Shown here: piece by piece, positions 26,508 through 36,671 of the stretch
How positions within the stretch are numbered: the first letter of the stretch is position 1
Layout of the letters: each line of letters begins with the position of its first letter
Assembly: GCF_032191465.1 (NCBI RefSeq)
Contig: NZ_JAQOUE010000001.1
Span: forward strand, 2,542,001-2,606,000
DNA from: Candidatus Nitronereus thalassa
GTDB taxonomy: Bacteria > Nitrospirota > Nitrospiria > Nitrospirales > UBA8639
Reading direction: 5' to 3'
Length of the DNA: 64,000 nucleotides
Translations under genes and position numbers: made by a program
The notes under the pieces: model-generated
Database searches by the model: none
What the model was told of the DNA's origin: nothing
What the model saw: the letters and a program-made list of their open reading frames with translations, nothing else

Positions 26508-28298
26508 ATGGATGAAAAACAACTGCACTTCCGCACCATCCTCGAGGGAGTCCTCGTGGCCGGCGTGGTGACGGTGATTCTGTTATTCGGGGGGTTCGAA
26601 AAAATCGAAGGGTGGATTTTGAACACCCAATTTTCCCTTCGCGGCCCTCTTACGCCAAAATCTCCTATCATCATCGTATCTATCGATGAAGACTCCTTTG
26701 ATGAACTGGAATTTCAATGGCCATGGCCTCGATCAGTACACGCAGAGTTTCTTAATATTCTGCAACAAGGTCGACCGACGGCGATTGGCTTGAATATCCT
26801 CTTTATTGAACCTTCGGCGCTTGGTCCGGAAGATGATGTGGCACTAGGAGAAGCGATACGGGATGCGGGAAACGTGATCCTGGCTGCTGCCCAAAGTGTT
26901 GTGGAAAGCGGCATGTACCGGAAAGCAGATTTGAATGCTCCTGTGGCTTCGATTCGAAAACATGCGGCGGGTTATGGTCCCGTGAATCTTCCAACTGATA
27001 ACGACGCGTTCATTCGACGAGCGCAAACCCACCTCATGCACCAAGGTACGGCAATCAAGGGATTTGATGCACTCTTGTACCAATTGGCGCAAAAAGCTGG
27101 CCTTTCCGAGTCCCCATTTCAGCAGACCCAGTTTATCATCAATTTTCGAGGAAGGCCTCGAACGTTTGAAACCGTTCCGTATTATCGCGTGTTAAATGGA
27201 GAAATCCCTCCAGCTTATTTTTACGGAAAGATTGTCTTCGTCGGATCCACGACGCCACTTCTCCATGATTCCTATCCAACCCCGTTTGCTCCTACTGGAG
27301 ACATGCCTGGGGTAGAAATCCATGCCAATATCTTGGAAACTATGCTTCAAAATGACCCCATTGAGCAGATTCCTCTGGGGGTGACGGTGTTTGTCCTGCT
27401 ATTGGCCGGACCGCTGGCGATTCGAATAACCAACCGTTTCCGTCCCTTGTTCGCGCTTAGCCTGATCCTGGTTCTTATTGGAATCTATTGGGCAGTGGGC
27501 TTTGCAGGGTTTTCGATTGCCAATGTGTGGGTAGATGCCATTCCACTTCCGCTCTGTCTGGTTCTTGGGTATGGAACTTCGGTGATTCAAAATTTCATTC
27601 GCGAGCAGCGAGAAAAGCGCCAATTATCACAATACTTTTCTCCTTCAGTGCTTACGGATATTTTTCGTCATAGAAAAGAAGGCACCCTAGGTTCCCAGCG
27701 GCGGGTGGTGACCGTGCTCTTTTCCGACATTCGAGGATTTACCTTCCTGTCCCAAAAAATAGCGCCGGAACAAGTGGCGGCATTCCTTCACGAATATTTA
27801 ACCGAAATGACCGATGTGGTGTTTGAACATGGTGGAACCGTAGATAAATATATGGGGGATTCCATCATGGCGCTGTATAATGCACCGTTCGACCAACCCG
27901 ACCATGCACACCAAGCTCTGAAAACCGCGTTTGAATTTCAACGGCGGCTCAAACCTCTGGCCAAGAAATTGAAAGATGCGTTTGGATGGGATTTAGAATT
28001 TGGGGTCGGCATTCACACAGGGGAAGCGGTGGTCGGAACCCTGGGTTCACAGCAACGGTTTGAATATACCGCCATCGGCGATACGATTAACCTCGGGGCC
28101 CGATTAGAGTCCCTCACCAAACAATACCGCGTGCCCATTATTATGAGTGAATCCACCTATGAAGGGATTCGTGAACAGTATGAGACCAAGTTTTTAGGTA
28201 CGGTTGAAATTCAGGGTCGAGAACACCCTGAACGGATTTACGCTGCGCTGAATCCCATTGCTGCCAGGAAACCCTCTTCGATATTAGAGGAGGCTTAA
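26508..28298 (+). CDS. CHASE2-domain class III adenylate cyclase
   Basis: A 596-residue membrane cyclase. A short cytoplasmic start and TM helix (~15-29) lead to an extracytoplasmic CHASE2 sensor (~35-280), then three TM helices (~287-360) and the catalytic domain (~395-580). Metal ligands D407 (LFSDIRGFT) and D451 (YMGDSIMA) are present, as are adenine-specifying K447, T521, and N528/R532 for transition-state binding. All residues needed for cAMP synthesis are visible. It precedes a FecR-domain surface protein by ~360 bp on the same strand; a cAMP phosphodiesterase-like gene is 7 kb away. Confidence 0.9.
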   Translation: MDEKQLHFRTILEGVLVAGVVTVILLFGGFEKIEGWILNTQFSLRGPLTPKSPIIIVSIDEDSFDELEFQWPWPRSVHAEFLNILQQGRPTAIGLNILFIEPSALGPEDDVALGEAIRDAGNVILAAAQSVVESGMYRKADLNAPVASIRKHAAGYGPVNLPTDNDAFIRRAQTHLMHQGTAIKGFDALLYQLAQKAGLSESPFQQTQFIINFRGRPRTFETVPYYRVLNGEIPPAYFYGKIVFVGSTTPLLHDSYPTPFAPTGDMPGVEIHANILETMLQNDPIEQIPLGVTVFVLLLAGPLAIRITNRFRPLFALSLILVLIGIYWAVGFAGFSIANVWVDAIPLPLCLVLGYGTSVIQNFIREQREKRQLSQYFSPSVLTDIFRHRKEGTLGSQRRVVTVLFSDIRGFTFLSQKIAPEQVAAFLHEYLTEMTDVVFEHGGTVDKYMGDSIMALYNAPFDQPDHAHQALKTAFEFQRRLKPLAKKLKDAFGWDLEFGVGIHTGEAVVGTLGSQQRFEYTAIGDTINLGARLESLTKQYRVPIIMSESTYEGIREQYETKFLGTVEIQGREHPERIYAALNPIAARKPSSILEEA

Positions 28299-28656
28299 CC
28301 TCGACATCCTCGTACTGCCAAATTCGCGAACCGTGACAGTTTGGCGCAGTTTGCCAAATTGAAATCTCCCGGCCACTTGGTTACGGATAAATCTTGTTAG
28401 GGTGGGCTCCCAAAGAGTGAGACCCTCAAAATCAGGACCAGGAAATGTCGTTTTATCCCACCATTGGCCCATGGGATTCTCTCAACTTGAAATTGCACCC
28501 CCCATTCACGCTATGATGAAAGGGTGTCTCGCCGCCAGCGGGGAAAGAACCAACTCCCAAAAGGTTCATGAGTCAAATGACGTATTGTCTGATTTTCACC
28601 GTTGAGTGAGAACAGTCAGCACGTTTTTTTCAATCTCCTCCCCCGTTGGAGCAAAA
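28299..28656. promoter_or_regulatory. Intergenic region before the surface protein, with TTTGGC/GCCAAA repeats
   Basis: TTTGGC at 28340-28345 faces GCCAAA at 28353-28358, and another TGCCAAAT lies near 28317. The spacing suggests an operator. No -24/-12 site or terminator was seen. Confidence 0.3.
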
Positions 28657-31600
28657 ATGCCAGGCTTTCCAAAATCTTTTCTTTTACTTCTCCCTGCCTT
28701 TCTCGGGTTAGTGTGTTTCATTCCATCGAAAAGTTCAGCAAGCGTGCCCAAGCCTGCTGGTGTGGTCACTCAAGTTGCTGGCCATGCCACGCTTCATCGA
28801 ATTGGGTTGGCTGAGCCCCTCCCCGTGAAATTTAAAGACCGCGTATTTTTGCAGGACAAAATTCACACCCAAGAAAAAACCTTTGTTCGTGTCCTCCTTG
28901 GAGGGAAAGCCTTAGTCACCGTGCGGGAGCTTTCGGTGCTTACGATTACCGAGGACGTGGATCACGCCACCATTGATATTCAATCCGGGATCGTCGGGCT
29001 GTCGGTTGCTCGGAAACGCATGAAGCCTGGCGAGTATATTGAAATCCGCACACCCCATGCCATTGCCGCCGTGCGTGGAACCACCGTGCTGACCCAAGTC
29101 ACTTCACTAACGAATATGGCGGTGCTGGAAGGTTTCATCGACATTGCTGGCATTGCGACGCCCACCCAAACCATTCAACTCACACAACTCACGGCTTTGA
29201 AGGCTACAGACCAGGGGTTGGGACAAGCTGGCAGTCTTTCCGCGGGGGAAATTAAAATACTTCAACAACATCTCCAGCCAGACCAAAATGTCGCTCCTGA
29301 AATTTCACCGTTGAGTGATGTCGTGGCAAATACACAAAGCGAACAAGCCGCTGCCTTAGCGGAAGCGTTGGCTCCTCAACCTCAAAGGAAGGAATCACAA
29401 TCACAAGCCAGCAAACCGGAGTCTGAAGAGTCCGAATCCTCCGAATCTGAGGAATCCGAAGAATCTGAAGAAGACTCTGAACTCCAAGCCGAAGAATCCG
29501 AATCCGGAGAGTCTAGTGGAGGTTCTTCCACGACGGCCTTGGTCCTTAGCACACAGGATCTTGAAATCGACCTGAATGTGCCTCCAAGTCGAATCTTTAA
29601 TGGATCTCGAACCTTCAACACAGTCACCTTTTCCGGTGGAACCACCCAAGGAGCCGGGACCCTGACGGTGGATGGTGCCACGACGGTCACTGGCGGGACC
29701 AATACTGTTGAGAATCCCTACCATAGTAAAGGGCAGGTCAATGTGAATGGAGGATCGATTAATTTCAAAGGTGGTGGGACCCATGAAGGAGGGTTTACCA
29801 CCTCAGCTGGAACGACCCTGGAATTCGGGGGCGGTACTCATAATATTTTCAATGATGTGACTGGCTCAGGGACTGTCAAAGTCAGCGCGGGTGCTGTCAA
29901 TATTAACAATGGCACCTACAATATCACCGGCAATTCCACGAGTGTGACCGGAGGAATCCTTTCCTTCAATGCGGCCTCCACTCTGACCAGTCTTGGGCCA
30001 CTCTCGGTGAGCGGCGGGCTTATTAACTTTCTCAGCGCTGAAGCAGTGTCATTATCTTCTTTTGACTTTTCCGGTGGGACCATAAGCGGAACTGACACGG
30101 TTACCGCGAATGGTCCCACCACGGTGACGGGATCCGGCACTAAAATCATTGAGGTTCCATTTAACAATGCAGACACTTTGACGCTAGAAAGTGGCACGTT
30201 GCGATTGCTAGGTAATGGCTCACATACAGGGAATTTTGATACGAAAAGTGGCACTACCCTGGAATTCGGGAATGGAACCCAGAATCTTAACGGGATTGAT
30301 GTCTCTGGCGAAGGTGAAGTGAATCTAGCTGGGGGAACCTTTAATACCTCGGGTGCAACGACCATCAGCAATCCCTTCAACAATCAAGGCACGGTCAATG
30401 TGAATGAGGGCTCGTTGACCTTGCAAGGTGAAGGGGCCCACACGGGAGATTTTTCCACTGCCGCTGGGACCACTCTTGAATTTGGCGGCGGCACCCATGA
30501 CCTCATCGGGGATGTCACGGGTCCTGGGACGGTCGAAGTTAGCGCGGGTGCCGTGAACGTCAACGGCGGGACGTACAATGTTACAGGAAATTCCACGGCG
30601 GTTTCTGGGGGCACCCTGACCTTCAATGCTGGGGCAACGCTGACGAGTCTCGGTCCTGTGTCCATTAGTAACGGCGGCCTCATGCGATTGTTTGCCAATG
30701 CCACCCATACGAACGACTTTTCGATTCTCACCGGTAGCACTCTCGAATTCGGCGGTGGTACCCATGATCTTTCGGGTATAGACTTCTTAGGGTTAGGCAC
30801 GGTCAATCTGACCGGGGGGACCTTCAATACCACGGGCACGACGACAATGAACAATCCCTTCAACAATCAAGGGACGGTGAACGTGAATGAAGGCTCGTTG
30901 ACCTTGCAAGGCGACGGCACCCACACAGGGAGTTTTACAACTGCAGATAATACCACTCTCGAGTTTAGTGGCGGCACGCATGACCTCACCGGAGATGTGA
31001 CGGGTCCTGGGACGGTCGAAGTTAGCGCGGGAGCCGTGAACGTCAATGGTGGGACCTACAGCGTTACGGGCAATTCCACGACGGTTTCCGGGGGCACTCT
31101 GACCTTCAATGCTGGGGCAACGCTGACAAGTCTCGGTCCTGTGTCAATTAGCAACGGGGGGCTTCTTCGTTTATTTACGGGTGCTATCCACACAAACACC
31201 TTTAACATTGGAACCGGTAGCACCCTCGAATTCGGTGGCGGTATCAATGAAGTGGCAGGATCATCATTATCTGGCCCAGGCACCGTGAGGGTTACTGGGG
31301 GTGAATTAAAGACTCCTGGAAAATTGTTCGAATTATCTGCGGATCTTCAAACTGAAAACATTCTCTTTCAACAAACGGGCGGCTTCACCAATATCGGATC
31401 AGCGGGGAATACTGGTTCTGATGCCCTTCAAGTCGGAACACATTCTTTAGATGCGTTTGGAAACCTAAACCCTCTCTTTGACATTTCTGGTGGAGAACTT
31501 ACAACAGACGGGGTTTCCGGTGACCTGATCCAGACCTTGCCTGGTGGCGGGACAGTGACCGCAGGAGGATCAATTCTAGAAATCAGTGGAACAGGGAGTG

Positions 31601-32877
31601 ATGCCGGTAAGGTGACTCTGAAAGGAACAGGGAGCTCCATCCTCGACGTAGGGGGCGGGGATGGTAACAATGTCTCTCTTGGGAACACCGCCGTTGTCGT
31701 TCGTGAAGAGGCAACTCTCGACACAGCAGGCACCATGAATGACAACTCCAACGACGTTGCTGTCGTAAGCAATCAATCTGAATTAAGTGTTCGAGGTTCT
31801 GTGCTTGCGGTCAGTGATTCGGCGGCAGTTGAGGTCGAGCGGTCAGTGGGAAGACTGGACAATGGTAAACTCACCACCACAAATGGCGGCCATGTCCTCG
31901 AGGCAACTGGTGGAACGACCACCATGGGAAATTCAGTCCTTGATATGGCAGGGAGTACTTCTAAGGCCAATATTTCTGGTTCTGTTATTCACGCTACCGG
32001 TGGCCAGATCAATGGCCCTTCGGGTTCTAATGTCGTGAATGTTGATGCTGGGACATTGACCACGGGCAGCGGAATTATTCATGCCGAGGGTGATGACCGC
32101 ATAGTTCTCGCCACGGGGACTGCTGATGCGATTGTGGACATCACTTCACCAGATGGCACTCATGACCTTGGTACAGCGGCATTCAATTTAACAGGAGAAG
32201 ATCCTCAAGGAGGGCCGCTCGATACTCCGTTGACGAAAAAAGACGGCGGCAATAATGACGTGGCGGTTGACCAAACATTGCTGAGGACTTCTGGCGCAAC
32301 GGTTTCGGCCAAGAAACTCCTCGTTGTCGACCAAGCTCTTCTTGACGCGACTGCCACACTTTTTCAAATTTTGGCAGGAAGCGATGTGACGGTTGATCCG
32401 GGAGTTGGGAGTGGAGCTTTAGACGTAAGCAATATGGCAATAGCATCATCGACAATGCCCTTGTTGAGTCTGGATAACAGCAACATGGAAATAACCACAG
32501 GGAACTTGCTCACCCTGGCCGCTATGACAAATGTGACCATCGGGACAGCCATCACCAGTGCCAATCTCCTCGACCTTAATAATTCTACAATTTCTATCTT
32601 AAACGGGTTGCTCGCAGATGTGTCTGGTACGCTGACAGTCCACGGCCTTCTCGCGAGCCTGAATGGAACAAGCTCCATTACCGTAACCAATAACATTGCT
32701 CCGACTCATACGATTGGGGGATATCCGGTTCACATTGCGAATGGCGGGACTATTACGACAGGAAATGGATCAACAAACTTGTTTGTCAATACGACGGACA
32801 TTTCGGTCACTGCTGGAGGCAGTTTATTACGTGCAGACGGAGGAACCATTCATGTTGAAGGAGAGGTCATGCCATAA
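28657..32877 (+). CDS. Large FecR-domain repetitive surface protein (adhesin-like)
   Basis: A ~1406-residue exported protein. A signal peptide (KSFLLLLPAFLGLVCF...SSAS) is followed by a FecR-type domain (nt ~28750-29230; EIRTPHAIAAVRGTTVL). A Ser/Glu-rich acidic linker (nt ~29390-29520) follows, then Gly/Thr/Asn-rich beta-helix-like repeats. The clearest units are 161 residues long (period 483 bp, e.g. NPFNNQGTVNVNEGSLTLQG near nt 30370 and 30850), with a diverged copy near 29710; the last 550 residues are a less regular beta-solenoid. No N-terminal TPS secretion domain is visible. Start: GGAG 6 nt before the ATG at 28657. A FecR-anchored adhesin or biofilm protein is the likely role. Confidence 0.8.
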   Translation: MPGFPKSFLLLLPAFLGLVCFIPSKSSASVPKPAGVVTQVAGHATLHRIGLAEPLPVKFKDRVFLQDKIHTQEKTFVRVLLGGKALVTVRELSVLTITEDVDHATIDIQSGIVGLSVARKRMKPGEYIEIRTPHAIAAVRGTTVLTQVTSLTNMAVLEGFIDIAGIATPTQTIQLTQLTALKATDQGLGQAGSLSAGEIKILQQHLQPDQNVAPEISPLSDVVANTQSEQAAALAEALAPQPQRKESQSQASKPESEESESSESEESEESEEDSELQAEESESGESSGGSSTTALVLSTQDLEIDLNVPPSRIFNGSRTFNTVTFSGGTTQGAGTLTVDGATTVTGGTNTVENPYHSKGQVNVNGGSINFKGGGTHEGGFTTSAGTTLEFGGGTHNIFNDVTGSGTVKVSAGAVNINNGTYNITGNSTSVTGGILSFNAASTLTSLGPLSVSGGLINFLSAEAVSLSSFDFSGGTISGTDTVTANGPTTVTGSGTKIIEVPFNNADTLTLESGTLRLLGNGSHTGNFDTKSGTTLEFGNGTQNLNGIDVSGEGEVNLAGGTFNTSGATTISNPFNNQGTVNVNEGSLTLQGEGAHTGDFSTAAGTTLEFGGGTHDLIGDVTGPGTVEVSAGAVNVNGGTYNVTGNSTAVSGGTLTFNAGATLTSLGPVSISNGGLMRLFANATHTNDFSILTGSTLEFGGGTHDLSGIDFLGLGTVNLTGGTFNTTGTTTMNNPFNNQGTVNVNEGSLTLQGDGTHTGSFTTADNTTLEFSGGTHDLTGDVTGPGTVEVSAGAVNVNGGTYSVTGNSTTVSGGTLTFNAGATLTSLGPVSISNGGLLRLFTGAIHTNTFNIGTGSTLEFGGGINEVAGSSLSGPGTVRVTGGELKTPGKLFELSADLQTENILFQQTGGFTNIGSAGNTGSDALQVGTHSLDAFGNLNPLFDISGGELTTDGVSGDLIQTLPGGGTVTAGGSILEISGTGSDAGKVTLKGTGSSILDVGGGDGNNVSLGNTAVVVREEATLDTAGTMNDNSNDVAVVSNQSELSVRGSVLAVSDSAAVEVERSVGRLDNGKLTTTNGGHVLEATGGTTTMGNSVLDMAGSTSKANISGSVIHATGGQINGPSGSNVVNVDAGTLTTGSGIIHAEGDDRIVLATGTADAIVDITSPDGTHDLGTAAFNLTGEDPQGGPLDTPLTKKDGGNNDVAVDQTLLRTSGATVSAKKLLVVDQALLDATATLFQILAGSDVTVDPGVGSGALDVSNMAIASSTMPLLSLDNSNMEITTGNLLTLAAMTNVTIGTAITSANLLDLNNSTISILNGLLADVSGTLTVHGLLASLNGTSSITVTNNIAPTHTIGGYPVHIANGGTITTGNGSTNLFVNTTDISVTAGGSLLRADGGTIHVEGEVMP

Positions 32878-32948
32878 TGTCGTGACCGACTCTTTCTTAT
32901 TTCCCTTCGCCTTTTTCACCACCTGGATTTCCACCTTCCCGAAGGTTC

Positions 32949-34646
32949 CTAAAACGCCCAGGCCGCAGTCCACGATATTACCTGCCTATCAAAATTAAAT
33001 AGGATATCGATATTGGAACGGCTGAAGGTATTTTGCCAATCCATGGCCAAGGTGATGTTGTTGGGAAAGGATTTTTCAATACGAACGATATGAGTTTGTT
33101 CCGTGACCGTTTGAGTGACATGGGGTGTGATGCCCGTGGGGAGCAGGCCGGTTCGTGAAAATCGGGTATTGGGACTGTCGTACATCCGGAAATGCACATC
33201 ATAGTCATAGCGAAGTCGTATGTTAAACCAGGGCAGGGTATAGAGACCTCCGGCTTGCAGCCGATAGCCGGTGTAATCAAAATTCTCGCCGATTGCGGCA
33301 TCCCTATCGATTTGAAATCCTCCTCTGATTAAATGTCTATCTTGTTCGAAGCGAATGATATGTGTAATGCCTGCCATCCAATTCGTTGCGGAGCGGACAT
33401 CTTGCTCCAAGGCGGCTCGAAGGGCGGGACTAACCACCTGCGAAAGATCGAGCTCTTCAAACCCTTTGCTTTGAACGCCACCTTGAATCGTGGTGAGATG
33501 GTGTTGACTCTCCACTAGGGTTCCAAACACTGTCCCTGAATACCGTCGGAGAAATTGTTCTCCTCCAAGTTCGGTATTATCTACAGTAAATTGGATGCCG
33601 GTTTGGAAGGGCATCGACGCCATAAGCCCTCGGTAAAACAATCCCAGCGCACCTAAGTGGTTGACCACATTAAAGTCGGATAACTGATTATTCCCATTGT
33701 GGAAAAACGAGTACGAAAGGGAGCTTTCCACTGGCCCATGACGCAACCAGGAATAGTCTAAACGGAATGACGCTAACGCTCCCGAGGCCTCCGATTTCTG
33801 TTTTCTTAACTCCTCAATTGTGGGCTCCCCTGTTGACTGTGGGATCACCGCCACATTCGAATCATAAAATGCTCCAACTTGGACTTGGCCATGGAGACGA
33901 TCCTCAGTGGTTTTGGCTGCGGCCAAAGAATCCCGCAATCGATCTGCAGGTCCCGTGATTGGCGAAACCGTGCGAACGCGCATGGCTTCCCCAAGTTCAT
34001 CCGCCGCCTTTTCGGGCAGACCTAAAATGGCAAGTGCCAAACCTGAATAAAACCGTGTCAGTTGGAGAATGCGGGGATCGTCCGAAGCCCCAACTTGGAA
34101 GGCCTGTAAGGCGCCCTGATAATTTTTGTGTCGATAGCGCATAAAGCCGATGTAATACCCTAAATTTTTTGTGGCTGGTTGCTCCTCAAACACGCGTAAG
34201 AGCAAAGGTTCTGCCTTGTCGTACTCGGATTTGGAGAAATAGGCGACCCCTAACTGGAAGGCGATGGAAATATTGTTGGGAGCTTGTTCCTGTGCGTGCT
34301 CCAACGTAACGATGGCCTCATCGAGGCGATCCAAGGCCATCAATACCACTCCTTTGTAATACAAAGCTTCCAAGTGATCTGGGGAACTTTCAAGGGCCTC
34401 TGTGATCAACGTGAGAGCCTCGTCAAAGCGCTGGTCATCGATCGCAAGAATGACTTCTGCGACGAGGACATCTGCTATGGCATCCTGGGCATAAACAAGA
34501 GAAGACGTTGGGGTGAATGGGGTAAGGATGAAGTAGAGAAAATTAAGGAGGAGAAAAAGAGCTAGTCTGATTCTACGCGGTTTCTTCGTCAGGGAAGATT
34601 CAACTACCATAAATGGCTCGCGAACACCTTGCACCCCCATGCTCAT
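32949..34646 (-). CDS. TPR protein with C-terminal outer-membrane beta-barrel
   Basis: A 565-residue protein. A hydrophobic signal (~27-50, ending VYAQD), five or more TPR repeats (~60-250; EALYYKGVVLMALDRLDEAI, SIAFQLGVAYFSKSEYDKAE), then a region of alternating residues ending ISWTAAWAF, whose terminal Phe is the outer-membrane barrel signal. This TPR-plus-barrel plan is shared with Slam-type surface-lipoprotein modifiers and with polysaccharide exporters. It converges on the FecR surface protein gene (71 bp apart) and may help to export or anchor it; that is inference. The first Met is uncertain (34646 or 34610). Confidence 0.7.
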   Translation of the reverse strand: MSMGVQGVREPFMVVESSLTKKPRRIRLALFLLLNFLYFILTPFTPTSSLVYAQDAIADVLVAEVILAIDDQRFDEALTLITEALESSPDHLEALYYKGVVLMALDRLDEAIVTLEHAQEQAPNNISIAFQLGVAYFSKSEYDKAEPLLLRVFEEQPATKNLGYYIGFMRYRHKNYQGALQAFQVGASDDPRILQLTRFYSGLALAILGLPEKAADELGEAMRVRTVSPITGPADRLRDSLAAAKTTEDRLHGQVQVGAFYDSNVAVIPQSTGEPTIEELRKQKSEASGALASFRLDYSWLRHGPVESSLSYSFFHNGNNQLSDFNVVNHLGALGLFYRGLMASMPFQTGIQFTVDNTELGGEQFLRRYSGTVFGTLVESQHHLTTIQGGVQSKGFEELDLSQVVSPALRAALEQDVRSATNWMAGITHIIRFEQDRHLIRGGFQIDRDAAIGENFDYTGYRLQAGGLYTLPWFNIRLRYDYDVHFRMYDSPNTRFSRTGLLPTGITPHVTQTVTEQTHIVRIEKSFPNNITLAMDWQNTFSRSNIDILFNFDRQVISWTAAWAF

Positions 34647-35051
34647 CCATCGACAACAAGGGAGCTTCTAATTGCCGACTCCTGGATGATTTTTTCATAA
34701 AAGGATTTTGAAGCCCTGTTTAAACAAATCCCATTGGGGGAGGTCAAGAACCCCTAATGCTCTCTTAACTGTGGAGAAAAGTGGCGAGGGGTCCGGTATT
34801 ATTTCTCTTGTGACCAATATCACCAACCAGGCGTGACACCGTTCTTCGTGGTTTTCCTCTACTTTCGGTTATTCTGACTCACACATTTCCAGTACCACTT
34901 TCGATGCTTGTGCCAATCACCAAAAAAGAGTATGACCTCACATAGTGACCCTAGGCTTTGTAGGGGCATTTAGCATTCGAGCGAAAATGGTCAATGCTTT
35001 GTTCGTCGGTTTTTGTGGCCCGAGGGACATATTTCACCTAAGAGGACTCTG
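34647..35051. other. Divergent intergenic region
   Basis: It separates the TPR/barrel gene and the phosphodiesterase-like gene. I found no convincing promoter, palindrome or RNA. Confidence 0.35.
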
Positions 35052-35840
35052 TTGAAGATCAACGTATTGGGGTGCCATGGATCGGATTTATTGGTCAGAA
35101 ACGAAGAGACCGAACTTCATTGTCGAAGTGTAGGCCTCCTTGTCAATGATCAAGTGATGATAGATGCAGGAACTGGAGCCTTTGAACTCGATTGGGATCA
35201 GCAGCAACGCCTCATGTATATTGTGTGTTCTCATGTCCATCTGGACCATGTCCAGGGACTTCCTGCCTTGGCAGATAATCGTATAGGAACAGCGGGGGAA
35301 TCCCTCACCGTGGCCAGCATTGAGCCAGTGCTGGAAGAGCTTAAAGCTCATATCTTTAATGGTAGGGTATTTCCTGAATTATTTGCCTTGCCGACAACGG
35401 AAAAGCCAAGTTTGCAAGCCTTGACGTTGGTCGAGGAACAGCAGGTATTGCTATCTGGAATAGAATTCGTCCCCATCCCAGTGAACCACACGGTGCCCAC
35501 GGTAGGGTATGTGGTGCGTGATGACGAGGCCGCCTGGGTATTCAGTGGAGATACTCATCAAACCGACCGGTTGTGGGAAGTTGCCAAACAGATACCAAAT
35601 TTAAAGGCGGCCTTTATTGAAGCCTCTTTCCCAGACGAAATGCATGACTTCGCGGTGTTGACCAAACATCTCACTCCCTCGCTTCTGATGCAAGAGTTTA
35701 AGAAATTAGAGCGTCCCGAACTTCCCGTGTTCGCTTACCATCTCAAACCTCGGTTTCGTGACCGCGTGGCTCAGCAACTCAGCAGGCTGGGAATTCGCCA
35801 CCTTCATGTTCTTCAAGAAGAAGAGGAAATCAATATCTAA
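35052..35840 (+). CDS. Metallo-beta-lactamase-fold enzyme, class II cAMP phosphodiesterase-like
   Basis: A ~262-residue MBL-fold hydrolase. Metal ligands: HVHLDH, the His of PVNHTVPTVG and the Asp/His of FSGDTHQTDRLW, with a terminal AYHLKPR histidine. The start LKINVLGCHGSDL and the GYVVRDDEAAWVFSGDT region match the class II cyclic-nucleotide phosphodiesterase (PDE1/CpdP) group rather than RNase Z. Start at TTG 35052 chosen because AAGAGGA lies 5 nt upstream. Two CHASE2 cyclases in the window make cAMP a plausible substrate. Confidence 0.75.
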   Translation: MKINVLGCHGSDLLVRNEETELHCRSVGLLVNDQVMIDAGTGAFELDWDQQQRLMYIVCSHVHLDHVQGLPALADNRIGTAGESLTVASIEPVLEELKAHIFNGRVFPELFALPTTEKPSLQALTLVEEQQVLLSGIEFVPIPVNHTVPTVGYVVRDDEAAWVFSGDTHQTDRLWEVAKQIPNLKAAFIEASFPDEMHDFAVLTKHLTPSLLMQEFKKLERPELPVFAYHLKPRFRDRVAQQLSRLGIRHLHVLQEEEEINI

Positions 35841-35958
35841 AGATTTGGATGGGGTCGGTTTATACTGCTAGCTGGTATTCCTCACAGAACAGGAAATCTG
35901 TTCCCTAAAAAATTGAGCTAGGATCAAATGAGGAAATAGTAATCTGTAATTATTGATT

Positions 35959-36276
35959 TTAGGTGCGTGCCCGACTTTGTAGAATCCAGCCCCCAAGCTG
36001 CTGAAGCCGTTCGAAATAGGTTTGGGCTTCCGAATCCAAGTCCGACATGAGGGATTCCAGATCTGCAAGACAATCCTGAAGAATTCCCACCCGTTGGGCA
36101 TCCAACTCTCGCTCCTCCAGAAAATACGTGACGCATCCAGCTACCACCGTATCCAAGGTCATCAATTCGCCTTCATGGGTGTCGCCAGAGACCGGCCAAT
36201 CGGCGTCTTGATGCACCTGCCACAAGGTGGAAATCATGCCATAATCCGGTGCTGGGTTTGGTGAGAGTTCAGCCAT
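35959..36276 (-). CDS. Hypothetical protein, helical
   Basis: A 105-residue acidic, mostly helical protein (ELDAQRVGILQDCLADLESLMSDLDSEAQTYFERLQQLGGWI). No family recognised. The start ATG at 36276 overlaps the stop of the upstream membrane protein by 8 nt, so it is translationally coupled as third gene of a leftward operon. Confidence 0.6.
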   Translation of the reverse strand: MAELSPNPAPDYGMISTLWQVHQDADWPVSGDTHEGELMTLDTVVAGCVTYFLEERELDAQRVGILQDCLADLESLMSDLDSEAQTYFERLQQLGGWILQSRART

Positions 36277-36655
36277 GAATGATCGTATCCGCTGCAAGAA
36301 GAACCGCGAGTGCCAATGTGAGGAGGCCACTACTTCGGTAGACCCATAATGAACGAGTCGTCGCCATGGTCGTCAATCGATTTCGAAAAGCCTCCGATGA
36401 CCCTAAAAGGACGCATGCTTTGACCACCATAAGGGCTCCGCAAGAAACCCAGAGCCAAAATCCTTGAAAGGTGGCTGTGCCAATGATGAGTACTAGGCCC
36501 ATTAAAAGCATTCCCTGTGCCAGCCAAAACCGTTGCCAGGAATTGGTCAAAACCTGACGAGTAAAGCCCATCCACACTGTGGGTGCCGTAGTTAGAATAA
36601 TTCCCGTCATGCCCCAAATAAAACTAACCAAGCCGAAAAGGAGTTGAATTCCCAT
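36269..36655 (-). CDS. Four-helix membrane protein, paralogue of its upstream neighbour
   Basis: A 128-residue protein with four hydrophobic helices. The layout (helix, AP...QVL loop, helix, short turn, helix with VVKACVLLGSSEAFR, then WVYRSSGLLTLALAVLLA) mirrors the gene at 36672 residue for residue in pattern. Start at 36655 has GGAGACAA upstream. Function unknown. Confidence 0.65.
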   Translation of the reverse strand: MGIQLLFGLVSFIWGMTGIILTTAPTVWMGFTRQVLTNSWQRFWLAQGMLLMGLVLIIGTATFQGFWLWVSCGALMVVKACVLLGSSEAFRNRLTTMATTRSLWVYRSSGLLTLALAVLLAADTIIHG

Positions 36656-36671
36656 TTGTCTCCGACTCACA

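Noticed and set aside
28340-28358. TTTGGCGCAGTTTGCCAAA as a sigma54 promoter
   Set aside because: The GG to GC distance is 8 nt instead of 10; kept only as a possible operator.
29382-32696. Several leftward frames of 90-160 codons opposite the adhesin gene
   Set aside because: They are repetitive shadows caused by the adhesin's biased codon use; no start signals.
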